The notes beneath the pieces are model-generated. The model saw only the letters and a program-made list of their open reading frames with translations, ran no database searches and was not told the origin of the DNA. From Pseudoflavonifractor phocaeensis (GTDB taxonomy: Bacteria > Bacillota > Clostridia > Oscillospirales > Oscillospiraceae), in assembly GCF_016901735.1 (NCBI RefSeq), contig NZ_JACLZC010000006.1, positions 1 through 64,000 of the forward strand: a DNA stretch of 64,000 nt. Reading direction: 5' to 3'. The translations under genes and the position numbers were made by a program. Position 1 is the stretch's first letter; the number at the start of each line of letters is the position of its first letter. Below, in pieces: positions 21,701-28,874 of this stretch.

Positions 21701-22293
21701 TCTACCCCGCGATAAATACCGCTGCCCGAATACCAGCGGCTGGAGGGCAGCTGGTTGTTGACCTTGATGGCGATGACGTTTTCGGTGACGCCGTCGGCCA
21801 CCACAAAGTCTGTGATATCATAGGCAAAGGGCGAGTAGCCGTAGGGATAGTTGCCCACCAGCTGCCCGTTGACATAGGTGGTGCTATCCATATAGACGCC
21901 GCCGAAGGCGATGGAAATGCGCTTGCCCTCCATTTCGGCGGGCAGCACAAAGCTTTTGCGATACCAGCCGATGCCGCCGGGCAGGGCGCCACTGTTTACG
22001 TCGATGCTGGAGTCAAAATCCTGCTCAATGCTGTAATCATGGGGCAGGTTCAGGACGCGCCAGTCGCTGTCGTCAAAACTCTTGCTTTCGGCCCCCTTGA
22101 CGTCGCCCAGATGGAAGCTCCAATTTTCATTGAAGTTCAGAGTCTGTCTGCCTGCCTCGCTGTCGGCCAGCATCAGTACCGGTGCTTCCTCCGCCTCCGC
22201 CGCGCCGGTCCCCGCGGCCATTGCCGCCGGTTCGCACAAGCCCGCGCACAGCGCCAGCGCCAGCAGCGCCGATATGGTTTTCTTCCACATCAT
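15742..22293 (-). CDS. Giant SLH-anchored family GH2 glycosidase, 2183 residues
   Basis: An exported multi-domain glycosidase. Order: signal peptide (1-27, ending AMAA); GH2 sugar-binding sandwich, Ig-like sandwich and TIM barrel to about 640, with acid/base Glu461 in IMWSLGNE and nucleophile Glu542 in VIMGSETSSA; DUF4982-like and Ig-like modules; Big_4-type domains with the ERVTAVYSDG and PDTVTAVYNTG pattern; two F5/8 type C-like carbohydrate-binding domains; two cadherin-like sandwiches marked by LEGFDP; an InlB-like repeat (TVTFNTNGG...LYAGWK); an acidic EPDVD linker; and three SLH repeats that bind secondary cell-wall polymer. The overall plan is that of GH2 beta-galactosidases; the true substrate is open. 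The start at 22293 is chosen because GGAGG lies 8 bases before the ATGATG pair. Confidence 0.9.
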   Translation of the reverse strand: MMWKKTISALLALALCAGLCEPAAMAAGTGAAEAEEAPVLMLADSEAGRQTLNFNENWSFHLGDVKGAESKSFDDSDWRVLNLPHDYSIEQDFDSSIDVNSGALPGGIGWYRKSFVLPAEMEGKRISIAFGGVYMDSTTYVNGQLVGNYPYGYSPFAYDITDFVVADGVTENVIAIKVNNQLPSSRWYSGSGIYRGVDMVVTDPVHVARYGTYVTTPDLEQEYAQDRAAVNVKTEVENEGAAPVEAAVTSTILDAEGNLFAEAVATDIQTIGVGETVEFEQDITTGKPALWSVDDPNLYTLETTVTVDGQVVDTYSTTFGFRWLTFTTDDGFYLNGEYMKLNGVCMHHDQGALGAVANYRAIERQMETMKSMGVNAIRVTHNPAADELLDICNRLGLMVIDEAFDCWESGKRTYDYHRFFNQVSSHPDAEPGETWAEFDIKNMVDRGKNNPCIIMWSLGNEIVSASVETATKLNHWVKEVDTTRPTTQGYNNFIGSFSDGYMKQVADVSDIAGFNYGESGSNPSYDKAHYEEYPDWVIMGSETSSAVRSRGYYKNDDTLHIRSSYDDSGTVGWGSSMEHAWQMNRDRKWVLGEFMWTGFDYIGEPSPYGSWPSKSSYFGAVDTAGIPKDAYYMYQSVWTSVEDNPMVHLMPHWNWEGDAGYDIKDSEGRIRVQAYTNAPAVELFLNGESLGKQVFDQLQTEDGRPYQEKDGHIYLEWMVPYEPGELKAVAYDADGNEIANDVIRTSGAPAQIRLTPDREIITADGEDLSYILVEVLDEAGNLVPTADNLVNFQVSGNGVIAGVDNGNQTAVDEHYKDNKRKAFSGKAMLIVQSTSTEGSISITASSAGLTSDSVTVFTTDDQSGAKLLGYEALPEVTTAVNVQPDLPERVTAVYSDGRKEEKAVSWNPIDESQLAQGGMFTAYGLVAETGDTVTVSVVVTDYLGLRDSYLVTAVGTVPQLPDTVTAVYNTGETVQLPVTWDRELTEDDVAQVGTVTVEGAVDGFAAKAKAIVEVRESEVVYDVDIAKRDGVYPIPTASYVSGDPVEAINDGAVYFTGGPAGGRWIPWNHGEVTEWCQLELEEAAEIGKVGICIWNNASDGAMSLPDTLTIQYSDDGETWIDIASKDTDEIDGVDGKMDGLAMEEVVFDFSDTPVTTRFLRWKFDNAALKSTGVGEVHVYSNQMKLDVSTVAALETLQADGVELEGFDPAVYNYTVEIPYGAQVPEITATAVENGSVYIVPAIGPGRSATILVTAEDGKTTASYSIFFQVAAPVLDQVEVAIEGGSTLTEDDIKNVELTAKLQDGTVLSDDVIDVTYRVADDFIAEVRDGQIYAYNAGETTLTAQVTYQDVTVESAPLAITVQPTTEDKVIIGYEQVSVTTDKGVAPQLPSRIMATFDKGLAKDVNVVWDEIPESSYADYGVFTVKGTVEGQALRPTATVVVKGVVAVQQFSTAIPVRFLPTLPDRVNVYYSDGTTDQRPAVWDECTQDMFTEVGDVVTVYGDVDGYQTQINVRVSDQGRYDENDSFIAYRNGFYLPLPFSSFSNMAGADSVGNIYDNTISQNEHQTPKSIWSNWASTPRAGDYIGVVFGYEDVTEKTLDRLDVYYFQDHGTTVPATLKIQYYVGEDFIQDDLPQYPIDGLDSDHFLADDANWADVENLVNVQGEPQIEGVTTYTFDAVQTCAIRLVMENQPDMGIGVSEIRAYNKSVDDISGSADVVNLLLDGAALEGFDPDVSTYTYTLEGSELPQVTVETEDENAAVTVIGPVVSTAEDGTPVRSIRIQVTSEDGMNTKTYEIQLAAPDTGDQDAVTAAKLTVEKGTYTVAQAVANDEGSVALWLAETINSRIVNTGVTVTADDISISSFQPAVAGTEALPEGVDGSFAFTVLLSKGQVSEETAEVTGVITAEALGVTAYTVTFNTNGGNEIAPVQVEEGQTVDRPANPTNGSFTFNGWYTDAACTQAYDFGAPVTADLTLYAGWKMVGYEGGGHTDTEKPDEPDVDEPDVDEPDVDIDDGDTPLDPAPSFTDVAEDFWGKEAIDYVVSEGLFQGTSATSFSPEMLTTRGMLMTVLARMDGVDTSESEPWYQAGMEWAVSAGVSDGTNPEATISREQLATMLYRYFGSPAVSEEALSFSDGDQVSEWASAGVRWAVANGIISGKGNSVLDPQGDATRAEVAQMLYNFSKVG
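16255..16310 (-). repeat. In-frame EPDVD repeat linker
   Basis: Three to four copies of a 15-base unit encode DEPDVD units followed by DIDDGD, an acidic spacer between the InlB-like repeat and the SLH domains of the giant GH2 protein. Such units can vary in number between strains. Confidence 0.8.
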
Positions 22294-22881
22294 GGTTTGT
22301 TCCTCCATTCCTTTCGTAACAGTACGCTTTTGGACGATGAGACGCTGTCCCGTTCCCTCCTTTCCCCGCCCGTCTCAAGGCGCTCTATCGTCAGCTTTTC
22401 AGCATAACAACCTGTCCCGTCAAAATGGCTGTGGGCGCATTTCCAAGAATGCGTGCAATTTTTCTTTTTGTTTACCAGCCGTTTTTTCTGCTTTTTCATC
22501 ACCAGCGCCCATCTTTTTCTGCTGCCGGTCTGTTTTTTCCCCTGCGGCGGACAGGCCGTTTTCTGATGGTGCGCGCCCCGTGATTTTCTGTTGTTCATAG
22601 TCTAACGCATGGCGGCATCCGAGCGGCAAAAATCCGGCATCAAAACGCCATCACATTAACCGGATTTTTAGAAAAATTTACAACCCCCTTTGTCCAGTGT
22701 CCACAAAAATCAAACCGGCGCACTTTATCTCTTTTTTTGTTTCCAACCAAAGGACAGAAGGGTCCAAAATCGCATTTTGACATAGCCAAAGCGGAGCGGC
22801 CGGGCGGAGCACTTTTGGATAAAATTTCTTCTTTTTTCTATTTTACTTACAATTTTTAGAAAAATACGGAAAGAGGATGTC
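22294..22881. other. Divergent intergenic region of 590 bases
   Basis: Lies between the giant GH2 gene and the two-component operon. It holds an AAAAATCCGG / CCGGATTTTT hairpin with a 22-base loop (22628-22669) and a short CAAAAT-CGC-ATTTTG palindrome near 22770, a possible operator. The rest is AT-rich and non-coding. The promoter for the GH2 gene must be in it, but I could not pick one with confidence. Confidence 0.4.
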
Positions 22882-22910
22882 TTGTCATTTGATTCCCCAA
22901 ACCTTATAAT
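22882..22910 (+). promoter_or_regulatory. Sigma-A promoter of two-component operon
   Basis: TTGTCA (22882-22887), 17-base spacer, perfect TATAAT (22905-22910). It is one of the best promoters in the window. Predicted 5' leader is about 72 bases. Confidence 0.8.
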
Positions 22911-22988
22911 AAGGTCAATGAAAACAAACGCGGAATGGAGCTGAAACAGGAAACGTACCACATGCTGGCGAAATAGGCGGTATGAGAT

Positions 22989-23651
22989 ATGATTAAGATT
23001 TTAATTGTGGAAGATGAGAGACCCATCTCAGAGCTGATCCGCCTCAGTCTGGGCAAGGCGGGCTATGCCTGTAAGCAGGTTTTTGACGGCACACAGGCTG
23101 TGGAATGCCTGGAAACGGAAGAATTTGACCTGATCCTGCTGGACGTGATGCTGCCCGGACTGGACGGCTTCGAGCTGATGGACTACATCCGTCCCATGGA
23201 CATCCCGGTTATTTTTTTGACGGCTAAACGGTCGGTAAATGACCGGGTAAAGGGGCTGCGGATGGGCGCCGAGGATTATATCATCAAGCCCTTTGACGTG
23301 GCCGAGCTGCTGGCCCGGGTGGATGTGGTGCTCCGCCGCTATCAAAAGACCGACTGCATGTTTGAAATGGCCGGACTGACCATTGATACCCGTTCCATGC
23401 GGGTATCGCGGGACGGCGCGCCGGTCAATCTGACCCCAAAGGAATACGAGCTCCTCCTTCTGTTTGTCCGGAATCCCGGCGCGGCCCTCTACCGCGAGAC
23501 CATTTACGAGCGGATCTGGGGCGGAGAGTTTGACTTCAAGAGCAAAACCGTGGACCTCCATGTCCAGCGCCTGAGAAAAAAGGTAGGGTGGCAGGATTGC
23601 CTGCGGGCGGTCAATAAGGTGGGCTACCGCCTTGAGGTGACGCCCCGATGA
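22989..23651 (+). CDS. OmpR-family response regulator
   Basis: A 220-residue DNA-binding regulator. The receiver domain has acidic pocket VEDE, phosphoacceptor Asp52 in LILLDVMLPG, Thr in IFLTAKRS and Lys in YIIKPFD. The C-terminal winged helix has LTPKEYELLLLF and KTVDLHVQRLRKKVG. It is first in a five-gene operon and its stop overlaps the start of the sensor kinase gene (ATGA at 23648-23651). Targets are unknown; the three exported proteins behind it are the natural candidates to sense or act with it. Confidence 0.93.
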   Translation: MIKILIVEDERPISELIRLSLGKAGYACKQVFDGTQAVECLETEEFDLILLDVMLPGLDGFELMDYIRPMDIPVIFLTAKRSVNDRVKGLRMGAEDYIIKPFDVAELLARVDVVLRRYQKTDCMFEMAGLTIDTRSMRVSRDGAPVNLTPKEYELLLLFVRNPGAALYRETIYERIWGGEFDFKSKTVDLHVQRLRKKVGWQDCLRAVNKVGYRLEVTPR

Positions 23652-25048
23652 AATTTCGTACAAAGCTGACGCTGTGCATTCTCTGTCTACTGGCGGTGCT
23701 CTTCGGCACCGGCAGCACCGTACTCATGACCGTCACGTTTCAGGACAGCCTGGAGCAGGAACGGGTCTCGGCGGTGGGGGTGTACCAGACCGTGCTGGAC
23801 GCCCTGCGCATCGCCAACAACTTCAGCGTGCAGCCGGGCAGCGGCGATGTGGAGGCCATTTTGGAACAGCTCGCCCGGGGCACGGGGGTCTCCTGGAGCG
23901 CCATCCGCCTGAGCGCCGGGGAGGAGGTCGTCTACACCTGGGGCGATCAGGCCTCCTCCTTCACCGGACCCGGGGAGGCGTTGGACGCTTCCCACTGCGT
24001 CGTCACAAGCTTGCCCGCCCAGGACGGATATTTTTTGCAGGTCTCCGGCCTGCTCGACGTCTCCGGTACCGAAATGCGGCTGGATATCGCCTATGACTGC
24101 ACCCGCGCCTATGCCATGCGGGAGCGGCGGGAGGAGAACTACCGCGCTATTTTTCTTTTCATGCTGGCCGCGGGGACCGCGCTCTCCTATCTGGTCTCCT
24201 GGCTGCTGACCCATCCGCTGACACAGCTGGCCCAGACGGCCCAGCGGATCGCCGACGGGGATCTTTCCTGCCGGACCGGCCTTCACTCCCGGGACGAGCT
24301 GGGTCTGGTCTCCGCCAGGTTCGACGAGATGGCCGAGCGGGTGGAAGCGAATGTAACGGAGCTGAAAGAGGCCATCCAGCGCCAGGAGCGCTTTATGGGC
24401 AACTTCTCCCACGAGCTGAAAAATCCCATGACCGCCATCATCGGCTATGCCGACCTGATCCGGCGGGGCGACCTGTCCCAGGAGGAGCTGGCCGCCGCCG
24501 CCGACTATATCTTTTCCGAGAGCAAACGGCTGGAGCGCATGTCCCTGAAAATGATGGACCTGCTGGCTGCCGACGCCAAGAGCGTCAAGCTCTCCCCGGT
24601 TTCCCCGGCGCGCCTGGTGGAAGAAGTGACCCGGCAATGGCGGCTGCCCCTTCAGGAGGAGGATATCGACCTCTCCTGCGATTGCGAGGAGGGGGAATGT
24701 CTGCTGGAACCCGATCTGGTCCGTTCTCTGCTGATAAACCTGCTGGACAATGCCCGAAAGGCGGTATCCGGCGGGGCGCAGATCCGCATTACCGGCGTGA
24801 TGACCCCAGACGGCTGTCAGCTCTCCGTTTCGGACAACGGATGCGGCATTCCCGAGGAGGCCATTCCCCATCTGACGGAGACCTTTTACCGGGTGGATAA
24901 ATCCAGAGCGCGCACCATGGGCGGGGCGGGACTGGGCCTCTCCTGGTGCAAAAAAATCGCCCTGCTCCACCAGGGCGACATTTCCTTTGCCAGCAAACCG
25001 GGACAAGGGACCTGCGTCACCGTAACGCTCAGAGGAGGCCGGACATGA
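23648..25048 (+). CDS. Membrane sensor histidine kinase
   Basis: A 466-residue kinase, partner of the regulator just upstream. Two membrane helices (about 8-30 and 168-190) flank an extracellular sensor of about 135 residues of no known family. Next come a HAMP domain, the HisKA box FMGNFSHELKNPM with phosphorylated His255, and a HATPase domain with N box LLINLLDNARKA, G1 box VSDNGCGIP and G2 box GGAGLGLSWCK. The stop overlaps the ATG of the next gene (ATGA at 25045-25048), so the operon is tightly coupled. Confidence 0.93.
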   Translation: MKFRTKLTLCILCLLAVLFGTGSTVLMTVTFQDSLEQERVSAVGVYQTVLDALRIANNFSVQPGSGDVEAILEQLARGTGVSWSAIRLSAGEEVVYTWGDQASSFTGPGEALDASHCVVTSLPAQDGYFLQVSGLLDVSGTEMRLDIAYDCTRAYAMRERREENYRAIFLFMLAAGTALSYLVSWLLTHPLTQLAQTAQRIADGDLSCRTGLHSRDELGLVSARFDEMAERVEANVTELKEAIQRQERFMGNFSHELKNPMTAIIGYADLIRRGDLSQEELAAAADYIFSESKRLERMSLKMMDLLAADAKSVKLSPVSPARLVEEVTRQWRLPLQEEDIDLSCDCEEGECLLEPDLVRSLLINLLDNARKAVSGGAQIRITGVMTPDGCQLSVSDNGCGIPEEAIPHLTETFYRVDKSRARTMGGAGLGLSWCKKIALLHQGDISFASKPGQGTCVTVTLRGGRT

Positions 25049-25767
25049 AGGCAAACATTTGGGCCGCTGTGTCGGCGGCCCTGCTGCTGCTCAGTTTTTC
25101 CATGCCGGACTTGGCGGAGCTGCTGGGCAGAGAACAATCTGTGCAAAATCAATATGAGGTCAGCGGTGTGTTGCCGGAAAATCTGGCGCTCTGGAGCTTT
25201 GAGCAGCGGCTGCAATACGCCTCCCTCCCCGTGGAGCTGATACGGCTCACCTCCCCCGAGACCATCAAGGGCAAACAGCACACCGCCGGCGAGATGGAGG
25301 CGGCGGCCCGGAACTGGCTGGACTCCATGATCGACGCCGGTCTGCTGGCCCGCTGCGCCCAGGACTGGCAGGCGAAGGAAGCGGAGCTGGTGTTGATTAC
25401 CGCCAGAGAAAGCGCCACGCTGGACCATCCCGGCCAGCTGAAAAATTACTATGTCTGGTACTGCGTTATGGCGGATGCGGAAAATACCCTGGAAATGCTG
25501 CTGGATGACGAGACGGGTAAGCCCCTTTTTATCCATTACGGCGTGGCGTGCGGCCAGGCGGACACCGATTGGGCGGCGCTCCGATGGGCATCCTGGTGTG
25601 AGGAGACATATGGGCTGACTTTTCAGAACCGCTGCAGCACCTGGCGGGAGGAGAACGGCGACACCGTATATAAACTCTCCTTTCTGAACAGCATCGGCAG
25701 CGAGATTCCCCTTTATTATCGCAGCGGCAGCTCTGGTTTTTCCTTTCAGAACATGATCTCCGATTGA
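25045..25767 (+). CDS. Exported protein of unknown function, paralogue A
   Basis: A 240-residue protein with one N-terminal hydrophobic segment (residues 5-20) and the rest outside the cell. GAGGAGG lies 6 bases before the ATG at 25045, and the ATG overlaps the kinase stop. No known family is recognised. The core contains NYYVWYCVMADAEN, then LEMLLDDETGKPLF, a pattern shared with the next protein, so the two look like an old tandem duplication. Position in a sensor-kinase operon suggests an extracellular modulator, in the way YycH and YycI act on WalK, but sequence similarity to those is not evident. Confidence 0.8.
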   Translation: MKANIWAAVSAALLLLSFSMPDLAELLGREQSVQNQYEVSGVLPENLALWSFEQRLQYASLPVELIRLTSPETIKGKQHTAGEMEAAARNWLDSMIDAGLLARCAQDWQAKEAELVLITARESATLDHPGQLKNYYVWYCVMADAENTLEMLLDDETGKPLFIHYGVACGQADTDWAALRWASWCEETYGLTFQNRCSTWREENGDTVYKLSFLNSIGSEIPLYYRSGSSGFSFQNMISD

Positions 25768-25784
25768 CAAGGGAAGTGTCGGCT

Positions 25785-26501
25785 ATGAAACGGCAGGTGA
25801 TTTTTGCAGGCGTGGCGGCAATTTTGTCGCTGTCCCTTCTGCTGCCCTCCATGGCGGGGCGGATCTTCGACCGGAACAGCGCGGCTGCACAAACGCTGTA
25901 TCAGGCAGAACCCGCCGTCTTTGACCAGCTGAGCTACTGGGACTTTTATGACCGGCTGGAACACGCGGACCTGTTTATGACCCAGACCGATATCCAGGCC
26001 GGCCACCAACACATGACGGAGGAAGCAGCCACACAGGCGGCGTTCCAGGCCGCGGAAGCCATGGAGCAGGCCGGGATGATCGACAGCTCCCCCAAAACCA
26101 TGGAGGTGACCCTCCTGTCCCCCCGGCTTTTGTCGGCCAAGGTGTTCCATTACGAAAAGGGCGCCATTATTTCCCGGATTTTTTATGGCTGGTACTGCGC
26201 CTTTGCGGACGGAGCCGGCGGACAGTTGGAGCTGCTGCTGGACGACAAGAGCGGAAATCTCCTGGCCATGGCCTACCGGGCCGGGAGCGGCCATTCTCTC
26301 ACCCAGGTCCAGGCCCAGGAGATGGCGCGCCGTGCGGCGGCATTTTGCCAGGGCTACTATGGGCTGGAACTCTTGGAGCTCCTGCCGGCCGACGCGAAAG
26401 AGGAGGGCGCTTACGCCTTCACCCTGTATCTGGAACGTGAAGGGAAAGCCTCTCTCGCCCTTTCCCTCGTGGTCAGAGCCGACGGGCTGGGCCTTCAATA
26501 G
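25785..26501 (+). CDS. Exported protein of unknown function, paralogue B
   Basis: A 238-residue protein with an N-terminal signal or anchor (QVIFAGVAAILSLSLLLPSM). The ATG at 25785 follows AAGGGA; a TTG at 25764 overlapping the previous stop is the alternative. The core has FYGWYCAFADGAGG, then LELLLDDKSGNLLAM, matching paralogue A in the same order and spacing. It is in the same operon as the two-component system. Function is unknown; a pair of related exported proteins could form a heterodimer that reports to the kinase. Confidence 0.8.
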   Translation: MKRQVIFAGVAAILSLSLLLPSMAGRIFDRNSAAAQTLYQAEPAVFDQLSYWDFYDRLEHADLFMTQTDIQAGHQHMTEEAATQAAFQAAEAMEQAGMIDSSPKTMEVTLLSPRLLSAKVFHYEKGAIISRIFYGWYCAFADGAGGQLELLLDDKSGNLLAMAYRAGSGHSLTQVQAQEMARRAAAFCQGYYGLELLELLPADAKEEGAYAFTLYLEREGKASLALSLVVRADGLGLQ

Positions 26502-26530
26502 AACCACCCTTTTGCGGATGAGGAAAAATT

Positions 26531-27700
26531 ATGAAACGGTTTGCTTTCGTTGCCCTTTGCCTTTTGTTTGTGCTCTCCGCCTGCGGAGCGCCGACCACCG
26601 AAAAGTCTCTCTCCGAACTTGCGGAAGCGCTGGCGGCCAGCCAGCCGGAGCCGGAGGTCTATTTCAATCAGCTCACGCCCCAGGATGCGTTATACGAATT
26701 GAAATTGCAGAACTCCTACCATCTTGACATAGATTATGTGGAGGACGGGATTATTCTCTACGGCTCCGGCATGGAGGCCTATGAAATCGCGCTGTTTCTC
26801 CTCCCCGCCTCCGCGGATCAGCAGCAGGCAGTGGAGGCATTGCAGGGCTATATTTCAGACCGGACCGCTGATTTTTACGGCTACGCGCCGGAGCAGACGG
26901 CCTTGCTGGAGCAGGCGGCGGTGGAATCCGCCGGCCGGTATGTGGCGCTTTTGATCTGTGCGGATACCGACGCGGCGCAGGCAGCCTTTGCCGATTGCTT
27001 TGACTATACCGCCGGGACAATCCTGCCGGCGGAGCCATCGGCGGAATTGGACGAAAACGGGTATGTGGTCTACCGACAGCCGGGAGAGGCCGATATGACG
27101 GTATATGATACCGGCGGGATCGTATCCGCCTATCGTTCGGGGGAGGACGCCGCTCTCTCGGAGCAGGACAAGGAAATCCTCCGCGTCTGTGAAGAGGCCA
27201 TTTCGGCGGTCATCCGTGAGGGTATGACCGATTATGAAAAAGAGCTGGCCATCCATGACTGGATCATCCAGTGGGCCGATTACGACCGCGGGGCTTTTGC
27301 GGACAAGGCAGGGGAAAACGCCTCCAATCCCTACGGCATCCTGGTGGACCGGAAGGGCATCTGTCTGGGATATGCCACCACATTCGATCTTTTCATGCAG
27401 CTTCTGGACATCCAGACCCAGCTTGTGGTGGGCGCCTCTTTTCATTCCTCCGAGGATCACGCCTGGAATATGGTCTTGCTGGACGGCGCGTGGTACTGCG
27501 TGGATGTCACCTGGGACGACCAGATCACCTGGGATCAGCTGTCCGAGCAGGACGCAGCCATTGAATGGCAGGCCATGGACCACGCCCTGCACCAGTATTT
27601 TAATGTGACCAGCGAGTTCATGCGCCTTTCAGACCATCAGTGGGACTACGACGCGGTACCCGAAGCCACCGAGACAAAATACGCCTATCCCCATTCGTAA
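26531..27700 (+). CDS. Lipoprotein with DUF4358-like and transglutaminase-like domains
   Basis: A 389-residue exported lipoprotein with signal MKRFAFVALCLLFVLSAC, lipidated at Cys18. Residues 45-165 resemble DUF4358. Residues 220-345 form a transglutaminase-like fold with an apparent complete triad: Cys278 in KGICLGYAT, His310 in EDHAWNMV and Asp325 in VDVTWDD. Bacterial proteins of this type are thiol peptidases or cross-linkers; some are structural only. It is the last gene of the sensor-kinase operon, 29 bases after paralogue B. It ends only 31 bases from the end of the convergent HNH gene, with no hairpin between them. Confidence 0.88.
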   Translation: MKRFAFVALCLLFVLSACGAPTTEKSLSELAEALAASQPEPEVYFNQLTPQDALYELKLQNSYHLDIDYVEDGIILYGSGMEAYEIALFLLPASADQQQAVEALQGYISDRTADFYGYAPEQTALLEQAAVESAGRYVALLICADTDAAQAAFADCFDYTAGTILPAEPSAELDENGYVVYRQPGEADMTVYDTGGIVSAYRSGEDAALSEQDKEILRVCEEAISAVIREGMTDYEKELAIHDWIIQWADYDRGAFADKAGENASNPYGILVDRKGICLGYATTFDLFMQLLDIQTQLVVGASFHSSEDHAWNMVLLDGAWYCVDVTWDDQITWDQLSEQDAAIEWQAMDHALHQYFNVTSEFMRLSDHQWDYDAVPEATETKYAYPHS

Positions 27701-27731
27701 TCCTCCTCCCGGCGGACGCTGGGGCACGGCG

Positions 27732-28874
27732 TCACGGCTCTTTTTCCCCGTTGAGCCTGGAAATCTCCCGGTCGATGTCGTGGGTCAGCTTTGCCAGCGG
27801 GGACGCGCCCAGGGCGTCGGCGTCATAGCGCTTCATGTAGAGCAGCCGGCGGGCCTCCTCCCTGCTCTCAAACAAATCAGGAAAACTGTCCATGAGCGCA
27901 TCCAGATAGGCGTCGCTGAAGATATACCGCTGCTCAAAGATGTCGCATACATAGGCGTTGTGGCTCTGCCGGTACAGCACATCTAGGCCGAACTTCCGGA
28001 TGGAGGTTTGGACGCGCTTTTCATAGTCCGGGTCGCTGACCGGACCGGCGGCGGGGTCCCGCTGGATTTCCACCGCAAAGTCATCCGGACTGACCATCTC
28101 TCCCATCAGATATCCCGCCGCCGACTTTAAGGTCGTATGGAACTGGTACCGCGCCCCAAATCCCTCCAAATAGGGATAGAGCACAGAATCGTCATCGTCC
28201 CCTTTTCTCAGGTTGCAGTTTCCGCAGGCGGGGACCAAATTGGGCAAAGTCACCGCAAACCAGGGATATTTGGATTTGGAGCGGTAATGATCCACCTGAT
28301 TCTGCCGGTGATAGGACCCATTGCGCCCTTTGGCCGTGGTGGTAAAGCTGCGGTTGCAATAAGGGCAGACCTCCACCCCCATCAGCTGCACCAGCTTGGC
28401 AAAAAGGGGCTTCCTGCTGAAGCGCGCATAGGGGAATACCGTTGTCAAAAGCAATTGCACCCAATCGGGATCTGCCGCGAATTCCAGATGATGGACCTGA
28501 ATGGTCTGCCCGTCGGTCTGGGTGGTAAGCAGCTCGATCAGATGCTCACGCCGGACGGCGCCCTTTTGGTAGAGATAATCGTGCAGCTGCGGGCTGACCA
28601 GTTCGATCAGCTCCTCCAGGGTATTGGGGATTGGAATGGCGGCTTTAGAGAGCTTTTTCTTCCATCCTTGTGTAATTTTCATGGTTTTGTCCGGGGCGTC
28701 GGGATATACTTTTTCTTTTGTCCGGTCTCCGTTTTTGTAATAATAGAAGCCGTCCTGGTCTTTGGGCAGATAATCTTTCGGCTCAAAGGGCAGGGTTTTA
28801 TATAAGAGAAAATAATATACCGCCCAGAGCGCTTCCGCCCGATCCCCCTCCCACGGCCGCGGAATCTGGATCAT
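27732..28874 (-). CDS. HNH endonuclease, PtuB-like
   Basis: A 380-residue protein with an HNH nuclease fold in its middle: Cys170 and Cys173 in VCPYCNRSF, the catalytic QVDHYRSKSKYP (His196), and Cys217/Cys220 with PACGNCNLRKGD. The DHY.SKS.YP...NLVP.C..CN..KG layout is that of PtuB in Septu and of the HNH protein found with Ec78-type retrons. It would cut DNA or RNA when the partner ATPase releases it. The ATG overlaps the ATPase stop by four bases (28871-28874). It is the last gene of a three-gene operon. No reverse transcriptase is near, so it is not a retron. Confidence 0.85.
   Translation of the reverse strand: MIQIPRPWEGDRAEALWAVYYFLLYKTLPFEPKDYLPKDQDGFYYYKNGDRTKEKVYPDAPDKTMKITQGWKKKLSKAAIPIPNTLEELIELVSPQLHDYLYQKGAVRREHLIELLTTQTDGQTIQVHHLEFAADPDWVQLLLTTVFPYARFSRKPLFAKLVQLMGVEVCPYCNRSFTTTAKGRNGSYHRQNQVDHYRSKSKYPWFAVTLPNLVPACGNCNLRKGDDDDSVLYPYLEGFGARYQFHTTLKSAAGYLMGEMVSPDDFAVEIQRDPAAGPVSDPDYEKRVQTSIRKFGLDVLYRQSHNAYVCDIFEQRYIFSDAYLDALMDSFPDLFESREEARRLLYMKRYDADALGASPLAKLTHDIDREISRLNGEKEP

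Noticed and set aside
16333..22407. Two very long plus-strand frames opposite the giant GH2 gene
   Set aside because: Same bias artefact; the minus-strand protein has clear domains throughout.
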